64,000 nt of DNA, from contig NZ_CP045798.1 in NCBI RefSeq assembly GCF_000746025.2, positions 2,156,501-2,220,500 on the forward strand, given 5' to 3'. A program made the position numbers and the translations under genes. How positions within the stretch are numbered: position 1 is the stretch's first letter; each line of letters opens with the position of its first letter. The DNA is from Thermanaerosceptrum fracticalcis (lineage in GTDB: Bacteria > Bacillota > Peptococcia > DRI-13). Below the pieces are notes generated by a model, which was not told where the DNA came from, did not search any database, and saw nothing but the letters and a program-made list of their open reading frames with translations. Shown in pieces: positions 1-8,728 of this stretch.

Positions 1-4
1 TCAT
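1..4 (-). CDS. Start codon of a gene leaving the window
   Basis: On the minus strand an ATG at 4-2 follows a purine-rich ribosome site (AAAGGAGAGG, about positions 20-11) at normal spacing. Only the first codon lies in the window, so the product cannot be identified. The gene is divergent from the DUF1540 gene at 227. Confidence 0.35.
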
Positions 5-226
5 CTCGATCCTCTCCTTTGTTTTAGTGTTTTAAGTTGTTCTCATTATAAAAACTAAATTTGTCCATTCTAGGAAGCAGGAAAGGATAATTATTTAACA
101 ATTTATGACCATAGTACAAGAAAATTATGTCTAAAGTATGATGACGTTTTCCTGGTAAAAAAATTTCTAAATATGTATTAGTTATCTTAGTAATGCACAC
201 ACTAACCTACGGAGGTGATAATTAAA

Positions 227-385
227 ATGACAGCTCCCAAAATGCAGGTAAAATGCGGTGTAGACAACTGCCATTTCTGGAAAAATCAATACTGTACCGC
301 TGAAGCCTTAGAAGTTAATACCCAAGGTGACGGCAGAGCACAAACCAGTGACGGAACCTGCTGCACCACTTTTAAACCAAGGTAA
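227..385 (+). CDS. DUF1540 family small cysteine-rich protein
   Basis: A 52-residue protein with an ATG start 8 bases after GGAGGTGATA. It carries the DUF1540 pattern: C-x4-C (VKCGVDNCHFW), then a cysteine after NQY, then paired cysteines near the C-terminus (GTCCTTFKPR). Proteins of this family are short, probably metal-binding, and common in Clostridia, but their role is unknown. It is a single-gene unit closed by a strong terminator. Confidence 0.85.
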   Translation: MTAPKMQVKCGVDNCHFWKNQYCTAEALEVNTQGDGRAQTSDGTCCTTFKPR

Positions 386-401
386 AGATAAGAATGGCTA
401 C

Positions 402-459
402 ATCAATAGATAGACCGCTGGTACCATATCCAGCGGTCTATCTATTGATTAGTTTTTTT
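402..459 (+). terminator. Strong rho-independent terminator after DUF1540
   Basis: A perfect 20-bp inverted repeat (402-421 with 430-449) around an 8-base loop, followed by seven T at 453-459. It ends the DUF1540 transcript. Confidence 0.9.
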
Positions 460-608
460 GCTAACCTAATTCATAAAGCAATCTCCCAAAATTATATTTC
501 TTCCCGATCTTACCACCCACATAGACTCCAATATTCTATTAGTTCTATAATACTTGTTCTATGATATTATATAAATAAACGGAAATACAAGAATAACGAA
601 ATAATTCC

Positions 609-1049
609 ATGCTGGAGTTGAACTCAATGTTTGATCTGGAAACTTGTGTAGCCTTTATCACCAATACAACTTCAAAAAAATTGGCTAATGCCTTTAATGA
701 AAGACTCATACCCCTGGGCATTACCAGGGTGCAATGGACTGCCTTGTACTTTCTTGGCCTCCAGGAGGGAATCAGCCAAAGGGAATTGGCGGAAAAAATG
801 AATATCAAAGATTCAACCGTGGCCAGGCTCATAGACAGAATGGAAAAAGAAGGTTATGTCACCCGCCTCAAAGACCCCTCCGATAAAAGAGTGACCAACC
901 TTATACTCACCGAAAAGGGCAGAAAATTAAGAGAAGAATTCCTACCTGAAGGCCAAAAGATGAGTGAAATATTTTCGCAAAACATTACGAAAGAAGAATT
1001 CGAGACTTTCAAAAGGGTATTAACAAAAATGGTTGATAACATCAGCTAG
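609..1049 (+). CDS. MarR-family transcriptional regulator
   Basis: A 146-residue protein with MarR layout: an N-terminal dimerisation helix, then a winged helix with recognition region SQRELAEKMNIKDSTVARLI and the wing signature DPSDKRV. MarR proteins bind palindromes as dimers and usually answer to phenolics, oxidants or lipophilic compounds. ATG at 609 is used; an in-frame ATG at 627 (MFDLET) is possible. The gene has its own terminator, and the next gene carries a 39-bp palindrome across its promoter, a plausible target. The inducer is unknown. Confidence 0.9.
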   Translation: MLELNSMFDLETCVAFITNTTSKKLANAFNERLIPLGITRVQWTALYFLGLQEGISQRELAEKMNIKDSTVARLIDRMEKEGYVTRLKDPSDKRVTNLILTEKGRKLREEFLPEGQKMSEIFSQNITKEEFETFKRVLTKMVDNIS

Positions 1050-1054
1050 TATAT

Positions 1055-1089
1055 AAACCTCAATTAAGACCCTTAATTGAGGTTTTTTT
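1055..1089 (+). terminator. Terminator after marR-like gene
   Basis: A 14-bp inverted repeat (1055-1068 with 1072-1085) with a 3-base loop, ending in a T-run to 1089. Confidence 0.88.
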
Positions 1090-1122
1090 GCCACAAGATC
1101 GTGAAAGTTATTACAATAACTA

Positions 1123-1173
1123 TTGAACTCTGCCATATATTTGCTATACTAATAATTAGTATAGCAAATATAT
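1123..1173 (+). promoter_or_regulatory. Promoter overlapped by a 39-bp operator palindrome
   Basis: A -35 box TTGAAC (1123-1128), a 16-bp spacer and a -10 box TATACT (1145-1150). A perfect inverted repeat with 19-base arms (1135-1153 and 1155-1173, one centre base) covers the -10 box and the start region. A bound dimer would block transcription. The neighbouring MarR-type regulator is the likeliest ligand, by inference. Confidence 0.75.
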
Positions 1174-1194
1174 TTTATGGAGGAGGTCCATCTT

Positions 1195-1548
1195 ATGGCC
1201 AAATCAAGAGAAATTTTAAATCAATTTTTAGGAGGTCTTCAGGAAGTAGGGAAAACCAACCCAGAACAAGTCAACGCTTTTATGAACCTGTTAGGCGCAG
1301 CATACAAACCAGGCGCCCTTGATGTTAAAACAAAGGAATTAATCAGTGTAGCTATCGGGGCATACAACAGATGCGAATACTGCATCGTTTTCCATGTTTA
1401 TAAAGCCCTGGAGGCAGGGGCTACCCGTGAAGAAATTATGGAAGCGGCTATGGTAGCCGTTGCCTTTGGTGGAGGTCCCACCATGGCCTACACAGTCTCA
1501 TTGTTAAAAGAATCCCTAGATGAATTTGCACCTGATTTTAATAAGTAA
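1195..1548 (+). CDS. AhpD-like carboxymuconolactone decarboxylase-family protein
   Basis: A 117-residue single CMD domain. The AhpD catalytic set is present with exact AhpD spacing: E48, C60-E-Y-C63 and H67, as in the E-x11-C-x2-C-x3-H relay of mycobacterial AhpD. Such proteins use the CxxC pair to reduce peroxides or peroxiredoxins with electrons from lipoylated partners. ATG 1195 is chosen because GGAGGAGG lies just before it; an upstream in-frame ATG at 1177 would run through that site. The next gene encodes a dihydrolipoamide dehydrogenase with its own lipoyl domain, the expected donor. Confidence 0.85.
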   Translation: MAKSREILNQFLGGLQEVGKTNPEQVNAFMNLLGAAYKPGALDVKTKELISVAIGAYNRCEYCIVFHVYKALEAGATREEIMEAAMVAVAFGGGPTMAYTVSLLKESLDEFAPDFNK

Positions 1549-1561
1549 GAATATAAGCTCA

Positions 1562-1599
1562 AAAGGCAGCCGCAATGCTGCCTTTATTGCACTTTTTTT
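1562..1599 (+). terminator. Weak terminator or attenuator between AhpD-like gene and lpd
   Basis: A 9-bp stem (1562-1570 with 1577-1585) followed, after seven bases, by a T-run (1593-1599). The gap before the T-run suggests partial termination with read-through into lpd. Confidence 0.5.
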
Positions 1600-1617
1600 A
1601 CCGAAAGGAGTAGCAAT

Positions 1618-3315
1618 GTGTTACTAGAAATAAAATTAGAGAATTTGCCTAATCACGCCAAGGAAGCGAAGGTAACAGAAGTTTGCAAAAAAGCCGGCGA
1701 TAAAGTTAATGGGAACGATATCCTGTTTACTGTGGAAGCAAACAAATCCGCCATGGAAATCTATGCAGACGCCGTTGGGATTATGGAAAAGATAACCGTA
1801 CAAGTTGGAGACTTGGTAAAAGTCGGCCAGGTTGTCGCCATCATTGATGGCGAGAAAGTGCAGGCCCACAATACAACAAACCAATTCGACTATTTCGCGA
1901 ACCTCTTAAAACCCATGAAACAGGAAATTAAGACGGACGTTGCCATTATTGGCGGTGGACCGGGGGGTTATGTAGCCGCTGTTAAAGCAGCACAGCTAGG
2001 GGCTAACGTTGTTTTAATAGAAAAAGACTCTCTTGGGGGAACCTGTCTAAACAGGGGATGTATTCCTACGAAGGCTCTCGTTCGTTCAGCGGAAATATAC
2101 TCCCACCTGAAAAATGCAGAACATTATGGCTGCTTAGCTTCCCATGTCTCCCTCGATATGAAAAAGGTTTTAAACAGAAAGAACACAGTTGTTAATCAAC
2201 TAGTCCAGGGGATTAAATATCTTTTAGATAAACATAAGGTAAAAGTTATTCAAGGAGTGGGGGAACTCCTTGACACTGAAACTGTTTTTATAAGGAACAA
2301 GACCCACGAGACATATGTCAAAGCAAAAAATATCATTATCGCCACAGGATCTAAAAAGGCAGTCCCCCCTATACCGGACCTAGACCTGGAAAATATCATC
2401 GACAGTGACCAGGCCTTACAATTAGATAAGCTCCCGGATAAACTCGTGATTATTGGCGGCGGAGTTATTGGTATGGAGTTTGCTTTTATTTACGCAAACT
2501 TCGGTGTCAAAGTTTCTGTCATCGAGTATTTCGATGAAATCTTAGCCAGTTGTGACTCCGATATTTGTGAAGAAATAGGTCAAATCGCTGCTGCCAAAGG
2601 AATTAGCGTGTATAAGGGAGCCAGACTCAAAAAAATTATCAAGAGTGAAGACGGGCAGTGTATTGTTTCATTTATCAAGGATAAAGAATACTACCTTACA
2701 GCCGATAAGGTACTTGTGGCGGTAGGAAGACAACCAGAACTCGATGGTTTAGGTATAGAAAAATTAGGGATTGAACTGAATGAGCACGGAAAAGGCATTA
2801 AGGTAAACAGCAAGATGCAAACCAATATTTCAAACATCTATGCTATCGGCGATGTAACAAACAAAGTACTCCTGGCCCATGTGGCCTCTCACCAGGGAAT
2901 TGTGGCAGTAAAGAATATCATGGGGCAACCTTGTGAGATGGACTATGAGGTCATACCAAGTGCCATTTTCACAGACCCCGAAATAGCTGTAGTAGGAATG
3001 ACCGAAAAGATGGCTCAAAAGACAGGTGTTTCCCTTGAGGTTGGTAAGTTTCCCTTTGCCGCCAGCGGCAAGGCACTAACTCTGGGAGAATACAGAGGTT
3101 TTGTGAAAGTCATCAAAGACAAGGCAACAGGCAAACTTATAGGCGGTGCCATCATCGGCCCTCATGCCACAGACCTGATTGCCGAACTTGCTCTGGCTAT
3201 TAAGAACCAGTTGACACCGGAACAGGTTATTGAAGTAATCCATGCCCACCCCACTACCGCAGAAACTATACATGAAACAGTACTGTCTTTGGAAGGTAGC
3301 GCCATTCATTTTTAA
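1618..3315 (+). CDS. lpdA: Dihydrolipoamide dehydrogenase with N-terminal lipoyl domain
   Basis: A 565-residue E3 flavoprotein that oxidises dihydrolipoamide with NAD+, or runs in reverse. Residues 1-80 are a biotinyl/lipoyl domain with the modifiable lysine in EANKSAME (about K43). FAD binding is at GGGPGGYVAA, the redox disulfide is GGTCLNRGCIPTK (about C143/C148), NAD binding is at GGGVIGMEF, and the C-terminal HAHPTTAE gives the catalytic His-Glu. GTG at 1618 is chosen after GAAAGGAG; an ATG at 1616 is out of frame. No E1/E2 genes adjoin it. The partner is the AhpD-like gene, so a thiol peroxidase role is inferred. Confidence 0.93.
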   Translation: MLLEIKLENLPNHAKEAKVTEVCKKAGDKVNGNDILFTVEANKSAMEIYADAVGIMEKITVQVGDLVKVGQVVAIIDGEKVQAHNTTNQFDYFANLLKPMKQEIKTDVAIIGGGPGGYVAAVKAAQLGANVVLIEKDSLGGTCLNRGCIPTKALVRSAEIYSHLKNAEHYGCLASHVSLDMKKVLNRKNTVVNQLVQGIKYLLDKHKVKVIQGVGELLDTETVFIRNKTHETYVKAKNIIIATGSKKAVPPIPDLDLENIIDSDQALQLDKLPDKLVIIGGGVIGMEFAFIYANFGVKVSVIEYFDEILASCDSDICEEIGQIAAAKGISVYKGARLKKIIKSEDGQCIVSFIKDKEYYLTADKVLVAVGRQPELDGLGIEKLGIELNEHGKGIKVNSKMQTNISNIYAIGDVTNKVLLAHVASHQGIVAVKNIMGQPCEMDYEVIPSAIFTDPEIAVVGMTEKMAQKTGVSLEVGKFPFAASGKALTLGEYRGFVKVIKDKATGKLIGGAIIGPHATDLIAELALAIKNQLTPEQVIEVIHAHPTTAETIHETVLSLEGSAIHF

Positions 3316-3495
3316 CACCCTCTATATAACCCCCTGACATCACGTAGCCGGTAGAAGTTAAAAATTTTACCGCAAAGGCACTAACTAGGCTTAAGCAATT
3401 TAAAGGATATTATTTAAAATATGTCGAATTTTCTTTCCTAGGTAAATTTGCCCAACTGCCTGTGCAACGTATGTTACTTTTTTAGGGGGTTAAAA

Positions 3496-4488
3496 ATGAT
3501 TGAGCATAATGAACCTGGACTGATAGCCAACTTAGGAATAAAAGAACTGTTAGATGCCCTTCCTTTTTATGTTTTATTAGTAGACGAGAAACATCATATA
3601 CTCCTGGCTAATAAAGCAGTGACATCTCAGTTTGGACTTGAGCTTGCTGATATCGTTGGAGGTTACTGCCCCAGAATTATACACGGTTCCGATGAACCTA
3701 TCCCCCATTGTCCATTGGAGGATGCTGTTAAGACCGGCCATGCAGTTGAACGGGAATATTTTGAGCCAAAATATAATAAGTGGTTTGCTTCGGCCATTTA
3801 CCCGTCCGGCTGTAAGACGGCTGATGGCGGAACCATATATATTCACATGACTCATGACATTACTTTGCGTAAACAGGCCGAAGAAAAACTTAAATTAAAC
3901 ATAGATAAAATGCAAAGGATAATAAACGCCGGTATCCAGGCCTTAACCACCATAGTTGAAAAAAGAGATCCCTATACGGCAGGACACCAGTTTCATGTTA
4001 GTAAGCTAGCTCATAGTATTGCTGTGGAAATGGGCTTGCCCCGGGAGCAAGCTGAAGGAATCCGGGTAAGCGGACTAGTCCATGATATAGGTAAAATCGC
4101 CGTCCCCATAGAAATCTTGAGTAAACCGGGAAAAATAAGTGAGCATGAATTAAATATCATCAGGACCCACCCTCAGGTAGGGTACAACATTTTGAAAGAA
4201 ATCGAGTTCCCCTGGCCCGTAGCCCAAATTGTGCTGGAACATCATGAAAGACTGGATGGCAGCGGCTATCCCCAAGGATTAGCTGGGGACAGTATTATAC
4301 TTGAAGCCAGAATTATCAGTGTAGCCGATGTGGTCGAAGCCATGTCCTCCCACCGTCCTTACCGGCCTGCTCCTGGAATCGACAAAGCATTGGAGGAGAT
4401 TTCCCTTAATAAAGGAAAATTATATGATCCCCTGGTAGTAGATACTTGTATTAGACTATTTACGGAGAAAGATTTTAATTTCGAGTGA
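3496..4488 (+). CDS. PAS-HD-GYP domain protein (likely c-di-GMP phosphodiesterase)
   Basis: A 330-residue soluble protein. A PAS sensor domain spans about residues 14-125 and contains several cysteines and histidines (GYCPRIIHG, PHCPLED), which could bind metal or haem. The HD-GYP domain follows from about 150, with HDIGK near 196 and HHERLDGSGYP near 250. HD-GYP enzymes cleave c-di-GMP. ATG 3496 is chosen because AGGGGG precedes it. A decayed paralogue of the C-terminal part lies at 29194. Confidence 0.92.
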   Translation: MIEHNEPGLIANLGIKELLDALPFYVLLVDEKHHILLANKAVTSQFGLELADIVGGYCPRIIHGSDEPIPHCPLEDAVKTGHAVEREYFEPKYNKWFASAIYPSGCKTADGGTIYIHMTHDITLRKQAEEKLKLNIDKMQRIINAGIQALTTIVEKRDPYTAGHQFHVSKLAHSIAVEMGLPREQAEGIRVSGLVHDIGKIAVPIEILSKPGKISEHELNIIRTHPQVGYNILKEIEFPWPVAQIVLEHHERLDGSGYPQGLAGDSIILEARIISVADVVEAMSSHRPYRPAPGIDKALEEISLNKGKLYDPLVVDTCIRLFTEKDFNFE

Positions 4489-4502
4489 CTTTATTCCTTT
4501 TT

Positions 4503-4548
4503 AGACCTTAAGGCACATCCCCTGTGTCTAAAGGTCTTTTGTTTTTTT
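4503..4548 (+). terminator. Terminator after HD-GYP gene
   Basis: An imperfect ~15-bp hairpin (AGACCTTAAGGCACA with TGTGTCTAAAGGTCT) followed by a T-rich tract to 4548. Confidence 0.8.
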
Positions 4549-4685
4549 ACTTTTCCTAGTACAATCGAACTAATTTTTGCTTATTCTTTGTCCAGAGTTA
4601 CTAAAAGAACATCTTCTTTCCGACTTAAATTAGTCTTGCTGGAGGATTGCACAAAAAGAAGTAATGCTTTATCATTCTAATTAAT

Positions 4686-4700
4686 TGAGAATATTTATCA
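4686..4700 (+). promoter_or_regulatory. Candidate Fur box upstream of the iron importer
   Basis: TGAGAATATTTATCA matches the 7-1-7 Fur consensus TGATAATnATTATCA at 12 of its 14 defined positions. It lies 84 bases before fbpA-like 4784. Iron repression of the operon is inferred from this match and from gene content. Confidence 0.45.
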
Positions 4701-4783
4701 TATATTCGAGGAGGGATTTTTAAGGTATTATATTGCCAATACATTATCAGCTTTAGAATAACTAATATCTACGGAGGTTTTTC

Positions 4784-5818
4784 ATGAAAAACAAAACATT
4801 ATTATTAATATCGCTACTGATATTCATTATCACATCTTTTGCCGCCGGCTGCGGTAAAACGCAAACCCCACCGGTAGCCCAACCCGAAGTAAAAGAGCTT
4901 ATTGTTTATTCCGGAAGAAAAGAAGCCTTAATTAAGCCAATAATTGAGCAATTCGAAAAACAAACAGGTATTAAAGTAGTATTAAGAACAGGCGGGGCCT
5001 CGGAACTGGCTAATGCCATCCTGGAAGAAAAAAATAATCCCAAAGGTGATGTGTTTATTGCCAATGATGGCGGCACACTGGAAAAGCTTAAAATGGGACA
5101 GGTTTTATTACCTTATATGCCTGCAGACTTTGAGAAAGTCCCTGCCGACTTCAAGTCTCCCGACGGCAGCTGGATAGGGCTTTCTGTCCGGGCCCGGGTT
5201 ATTATGTATAACACCAATCTGCTTTCTGAAAAGGATGTACCCAAATCTGTACTGGAATTAACGGATAAAAAATGGCAGGGCCAGGTAGCCATTGCCAGCA
5301 GCGCCAATGAATCCTTAATCGGTCATGTCACCGTTTTGCGCAAAACAATGGGCGATGCCGCTACGGAAAAGTTCCTGAAAGGATTAATGGATAATAAGGT
5401 GCAGGTCTTAAAAGGTCATACGGAAGTACGCAAGGCTGTGGGAGCCGGAGAGTTTAAGTTAGGCCTGGTTAACCACTACTATTACCACCTTCAGAAAAAG
5501 GAAGGCTCACCTGTAGCAGCGATTTACCCGGATCAGGGTCAAGACCAGATGGGTACTGCCACCAATATAGCAGGGGCAGCTATTATCAAAGGCGCCAAAA
5601 ATATTGACAATGCCAAGAAATTCATGGATTTTCTCCTCAAACCGGAAGTGCAAAAATTATTCGCAGAACTTAATTATGAAATACCCGTGGTAGAGGGAGT
5701 ACCAGTTTTCGAAGCCAAGTCCTTAAAAGAGTTTAAACGAGCTGCGGTAAATATTGAAGTATTGGGTCAAGAGCTTAACAGTACCATGAACATGTTAGAA
5801 AAAATCGGTATGCCGTAA
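4784..5818 (+). CDS. fbpA: Iron(III) ABC transporter substrate-binding lipoprotein
   Basis: A 344-residue periplasmic-binding-protein-type lipoprotein. The signal peptide ends in lipobox FAAGC, with lipidated C23. The mature domain has the FbpA/FutA start (ELIVYSGRKEALIKPII) and a tyrosine cluster NHYYYH, typical for direct Fe3+ coordination. It is the first gene of a three-gene importer operon, 18 bases before the permease, with an ATG after GGAGGT. Confidence 0.9.
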   Translation: MKNKTLLLISLLIFIITSFAAGCGKTQTPPVAQPEVKELIVYSGRKEALIKPIIEQFEKQTGIKVVLRTGGASELANAILEEKNNPKGDVFIANDGGTLEKLKMGQVLLPYMPADFEKVPADFKSPDGSWIGLSVRARVIMYNTNLLSEKDVPKSVLELTDKKWQGQVAIASSANESLIGHVTVLRKTMGDAATEKFLKGLMDNKVQVLKGHTEVRKAVGAGEFKLGLVNHYYYHLQKKEGSPVAAIYPDQGQDQMGTATNIAGAAIIKGAKNIDNAKKFMDFLLKPEVQKLFAELNYEIPVVEGVPVFEAKSLKEFKRAAVNIEVLGQELNSTMNMLEKIGMP

Positions 5819-5836
5819 AGCGAAGGGGACAAGAAG

Positions 5837-7450
5837 ATGGTCATAAAAATTAAAAGGGCACTAAGTGCCCTTTTAACCTATTGGAACCATGGGTGGCATA
5901 AACCGCCTTCCATAACTTTTGCTTTCCTCGGTTTTGCCATCAGTTTGATGATGGCGCTTCCCCTCTGCTATATAATTTTACGAGCACTGGGAAGTGATCA
6001 GGCCGTCTGGATTCGGCTTTTCAGCACCAGGATACCCCAATTATTATGGAATACCCTAAGTCTAACTCTTGTTGTAACTATCCTTACCTTGTTCATAGGG
6101 GTTGCCTTAGCCTTCTTAGTGGAAAGAACAAACCTGCCAGGCAGTAAAGTCTGGCGCTGGCTTTTAGTTTTACCGCTGGTTATACCCCCTTACATTGGGA
6201 CATTCTCGTATATCACTTTATTTGGCAGCACGGGTATCTTGAAAAACCAGTATATCAATGTTTATAGCTTTCCCGGTGTAGCCTTCATCATGACTTTGTA
6301 TACTTTCCCCTATGTTTTTTTACTGGTTAGTGCCGCCTTGCAGCGTATTAATCCCCACTATGAAGAGGCCGCCCGCTTGTCAGGCTTAAAACCGTCCCAA
6401 ATATTCCTGAGAGTAATTCTCCCCTTGCTGCGACCCAGTATGGGAGCCGGTAGTATTCTGGTAGCCCTCTATGTCTTGTCTGATTTCGGGGCCGTAGGCA
6501 TGTTAAGATATTTTACCTTTACCAGTGCTATTTACACCCAGCTAATCGGCAGGTATGACCGGTCCGGGGCGGCAGTCCTCAGCCTGGTACTGATCTTTTT
6601 AACTTTTCTTCTCTTATTCCTGGAATGGTATACCAAAAGAAATAAAGCCTATTACCAGGCTAAAGGTATCCTGAAAAAACAGGAACCTATCAATTTGTGC
6701 TACTGGCAAATACCCGCCCTCATCTTGGCAGGCAGTGTTTTCCTATTTTCTGTTGCCATTCCCCTGGGGACGTTAATCTACTGGCTAATCTTGGGACTTT
6801 TCAAACAAATTGCCTTCAGTGAATTCTGGAAATATACCTTTAACAGCTTCCTGGTTTCTTCACTGGCAGCTACAGTTTCGCTGGTATTAGCCAGCATCAT
6901 CGGCACTCTGCATAAAAGAAACGCCGGCTTCCTGGGGGCATTTATGGCCAGGCTTTCCTTTGCGGGTTATGCTTTACCGGGTGTAATCATTGCCATTGGT
7001 CTTCTCTTTTTCGCCAATTCTTATTTACCCTGGATCTACGGCACTTTTTTGATGCTGGTTGTTGCCTACATTATAAGGTTTATGCCCCAGGGTTTACAGA
7101 GTTTTACATCCTCCCTGACCTTAATCAGCCCCAGCCTGGAGGAAGCTGCCCGGTCCCTGGGAGAAAGCCCATGGGGCGTCTTACGGAGAGTAACCTACCC
7201 GTTAGCGCTTCCCGGGCTCAGGGCAGGCTGGACGCTGATGTTTATTAGTTCTCTTAAAGAACTGCCTGTGACCCTGCTTTTAAGGCCCGCAGGTTTTGAT
7301 ACCCTCTCTGTGCGCATCTGGCTTGAAGCCAGCGAAGGTTTTTATCTAGCCGCCGCGCCTGCGGCACTTCTCTTGATCTTAATTTCTATTATTCCCATCA
7401 GGCTCATTGTGGGGAGAGACGGAGGATACAAACATGAAGGTGTCTCTTAA
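5837..7450 (+). CDS. fbpB: Iron(III) ABC transporter permease, fused two-domain type
   Basis: A 537-residue membrane protein with about 12 hydrophobic segments in two homologous halves, as in FbpB/AfuB/ThiP permeases. Each half carries an EAA loop that contacts the ATPase: EEAARLSGLKPSQIFLRVILP and EEAARSLGESPWGVLRRVTYP. It probably forms the whole translocation channel. Its 3' end overlaps the ATPase gene by 17 bases, implying coupled translation. Confidence 0.9.
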   Translation: MVIKIKRALSALLTYWNHGWHKPPSITFAFLGFAISLMMALPLCYIILRALGSDQAVWIRLFSTRIPQLLWNTLSLTLVVTILTLFIGVALAFLVERTNLPGSKVWRWLLVLPLVIPPYIGTFSYITLFGSTGILKNQYINVYSFPGVAFIMTLYTFPYVFLLVSAALQRINPHYEEAARLSGLKPSQIFLRVILPLLRPSMGAGSILVALYVLSDFGAVGMLRYFTFTSAIYTQLIGRYDRSGAAVLSLVLIFLTFLLLFLEWYTKRNKAYYQAKGILKKQEPINLCYWQIPALILAGSVFLFSVAIPLGTLIYWLILGLFKQIAFSEFWKYTFNSFLVSSLAATVSLVLASIIGTLHKRNAGFLGAFMARLSFAGYALPGVIIAIGLLFFANSYLPWIYGTFLMLVVAYIIRFMPQGLQSFTSSLTLISPSLEEAARSLGESPWGVLRRVTYPLALPGLRAGWTLMFISSLKELPVTLLLRPAGFDTLSVRIWLEASEGFYLAAAPAALLLILISIIPIRLIVGRDGGYKHEGVS

Positions 7451-8405
7451 CAACGTTACGAAGACCTACGATCTCAAGGGTTCCCCTGCTGTCAACAACA
7501 TCAGCTTTACTGTAGAGCATGGGGAAATCCTTTCATTGTTAGGTCCCAGCGGCTGTGGAAAAACCACGACGCTCAGGCTCTTAGCAGGTTTTGAAGCTCT
7601 GGACAGCGGGTTCATCTATTTTGATGAGAAGCTTATTGCCAGCGCAAATTTGACCCTTCCTCCTGAAGAGCGCAATATCGGCATGGTCTTTCAAGATTAC
7701 GCCTTATTCCCTCACCTCAATGTCTTTGAAAACATCACCTTTGGTATCAGAGATAAAAAAATAAAGCAGCAAGAATGTGAAAGATTATTACGCCTGATCA
7801 ATCTTACGGGTTTAGAAAAGCGCTATCCCCATGAATTATCAGGGGGTCAGCAGCAGCGGATTGCCCTGGCCCGGGCTCTCTCCACTAAGCCAAGTTTGAT
7901 ACTGATGGATGAACCCTTTAGCAACCTGGATACTTCTCTCAAAAAACAGATGCGAGATGAAATTAAAAGAATTGTTAAAGATTCCGGCGTATCGGCTGTG
8001 ATGGTAACCCATGACCCTGAAGACGCTCTGGTCATGGCCGATAAAATCATCATTATGAAAAATGGAGTAATTGAACAACAGGGCCTTCCCCATGAGTTGT
8101 ACAAAAGACCCGCCACAGAATTTGTGGCGCGTTTTTTGGGAGAAGCGAATATATTGGATATCAGCAGCTTTAAGGAAACTGCTACTGGCAAGGTGGTTCT
8201 CCGGCCAGAGGATATATGCTTATCAAAAGAAGGGATTTATGAAGGTGTGGTAGAGAAAAGTCAATACCTGGGTAACCGGGTGGAAGTGGCACTTTTGTAT
8301 CAAAACCAGACCATACTGGCGAAAGTACCAAATACCCTCGTTGTCGAAAATGGTCAAAGGATTAGTTTTTCCATTAACTGGGATAGCGTATATTTTTTGA
8401 ACTAA
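7434..8405 (+). CDS. fbpC: Iron(III) ABC transporter ATP-binding protein
   Basis: A 323-residue ATPase with Walker A GPSGCGKTT, Q-loop VFQDYALFP, signature LSGGQQQR, Walker B LILMDEPFSNLD and H-loop VTHDPEDAL. A C-terminal TOBE-like region (VVLRPEDICL) is typical of the FbpC/PotA/MalK class. ATG 7434 is chosen because GGAGG lies just upstream. It completes the fbpABC-type importer. Confidence 0.9.
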   Translation: MKVSLNNVTKTYDLKGSPAVNNISFTVEHGEILSLLGPSGCGKTTTLRLLAGFEALDSGFIYFDEKLIASANLTLPPEERNIGMVFQDYALFPHLNVFENITFGIRDKKIKQQECERLLRLINLTGLEKRYPHELSGGQQQRIALARALSTKPSLILMDEPFSNLDTSLKKQMRDEIKRIVKDSGVSAVMVTHDPEDALVMADKIIIMKNGVIEQQGLPHELYKRPATEFVARFLGEANILDISSFKETATGKVVLRPEDICLSKEGIYEGVVEKSQYLGNRVEVALLYQNQTILAKVPNTLVVENGQRISFSINWDSVYFLN

Positions 8406-8429
8406 TCTAATCCTGTCTAATCTTCGAAC

Positions 8430-8624
8430 TTATGCCCTTTGGCGGTGCAACCACATTGCCTTGGGCTCCGGTAGCAAGAATATCAATAACGTACCCGCTA
8501 ACATCACCAGGCCACCGGTCATAATGGCCTGTGCCAGCGAACCCGTCATGTCCCGCAAATATCCAGACACCACCGGTGCAAGAATAGCGGATTTTTTTAA
8601 CCCTGCTCTATCTCCTACAGATAT
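8430..8624 (-). pseudogene. C-terminal remnant of an MFS transporter
   Basis: The minus strand encodes, up to the stop at 8430, a stretch like the end of a major facilitator protein: a loop SGYLRDMTGSLAQAIM, a last membrane helix (GGLVMLAGTLLIFLLPEP) and a basic tail. There is no start codon, and a stop lies just upstream, so only about 64 codons remain. The source protein cannot be named. Confidence 0.6.
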
Positions 8625-8676
8625 TTATTATTTTTTATTATATTTTTACAAATCTGCTAAAACAACAGACACTGAA

Positions 8677-8714
8677 AAAAGACCTAGCTTATGTTGGTTT
8701 TTGCTAGGTCTTTT
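8677..8714. terminator. Bidirectional terminator hairpin
   Basis: A 12-bp inverted repeat (8677-8688 with 8703-8714) flanked by A and T runs. It can serve either strand and separates the iron operon from the decayed region. Confidence 0.75.
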
Positions 8715-8728
8715 CTTCTACTAAAATT

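Noticed and set aside
1177-1194. An earlier ATG at 1177 for the AhpD-like gene.
   Set aside because: The strong ribosome site GGAGGAGG lies between this ATG and the one at 1195, and the CMD family start fits 1195.
3341-3385. Possible c-di-GMP (GEMM-I) riboswitch before the HD-GYP gene, from TTACCGCAAAGGC and a CGGTA/TACCG stem.
   Set aside because: The first conserved GGCAAACC block and the second domain with its tetraloop receptor are missing; the resemblance covers only about ten bases.
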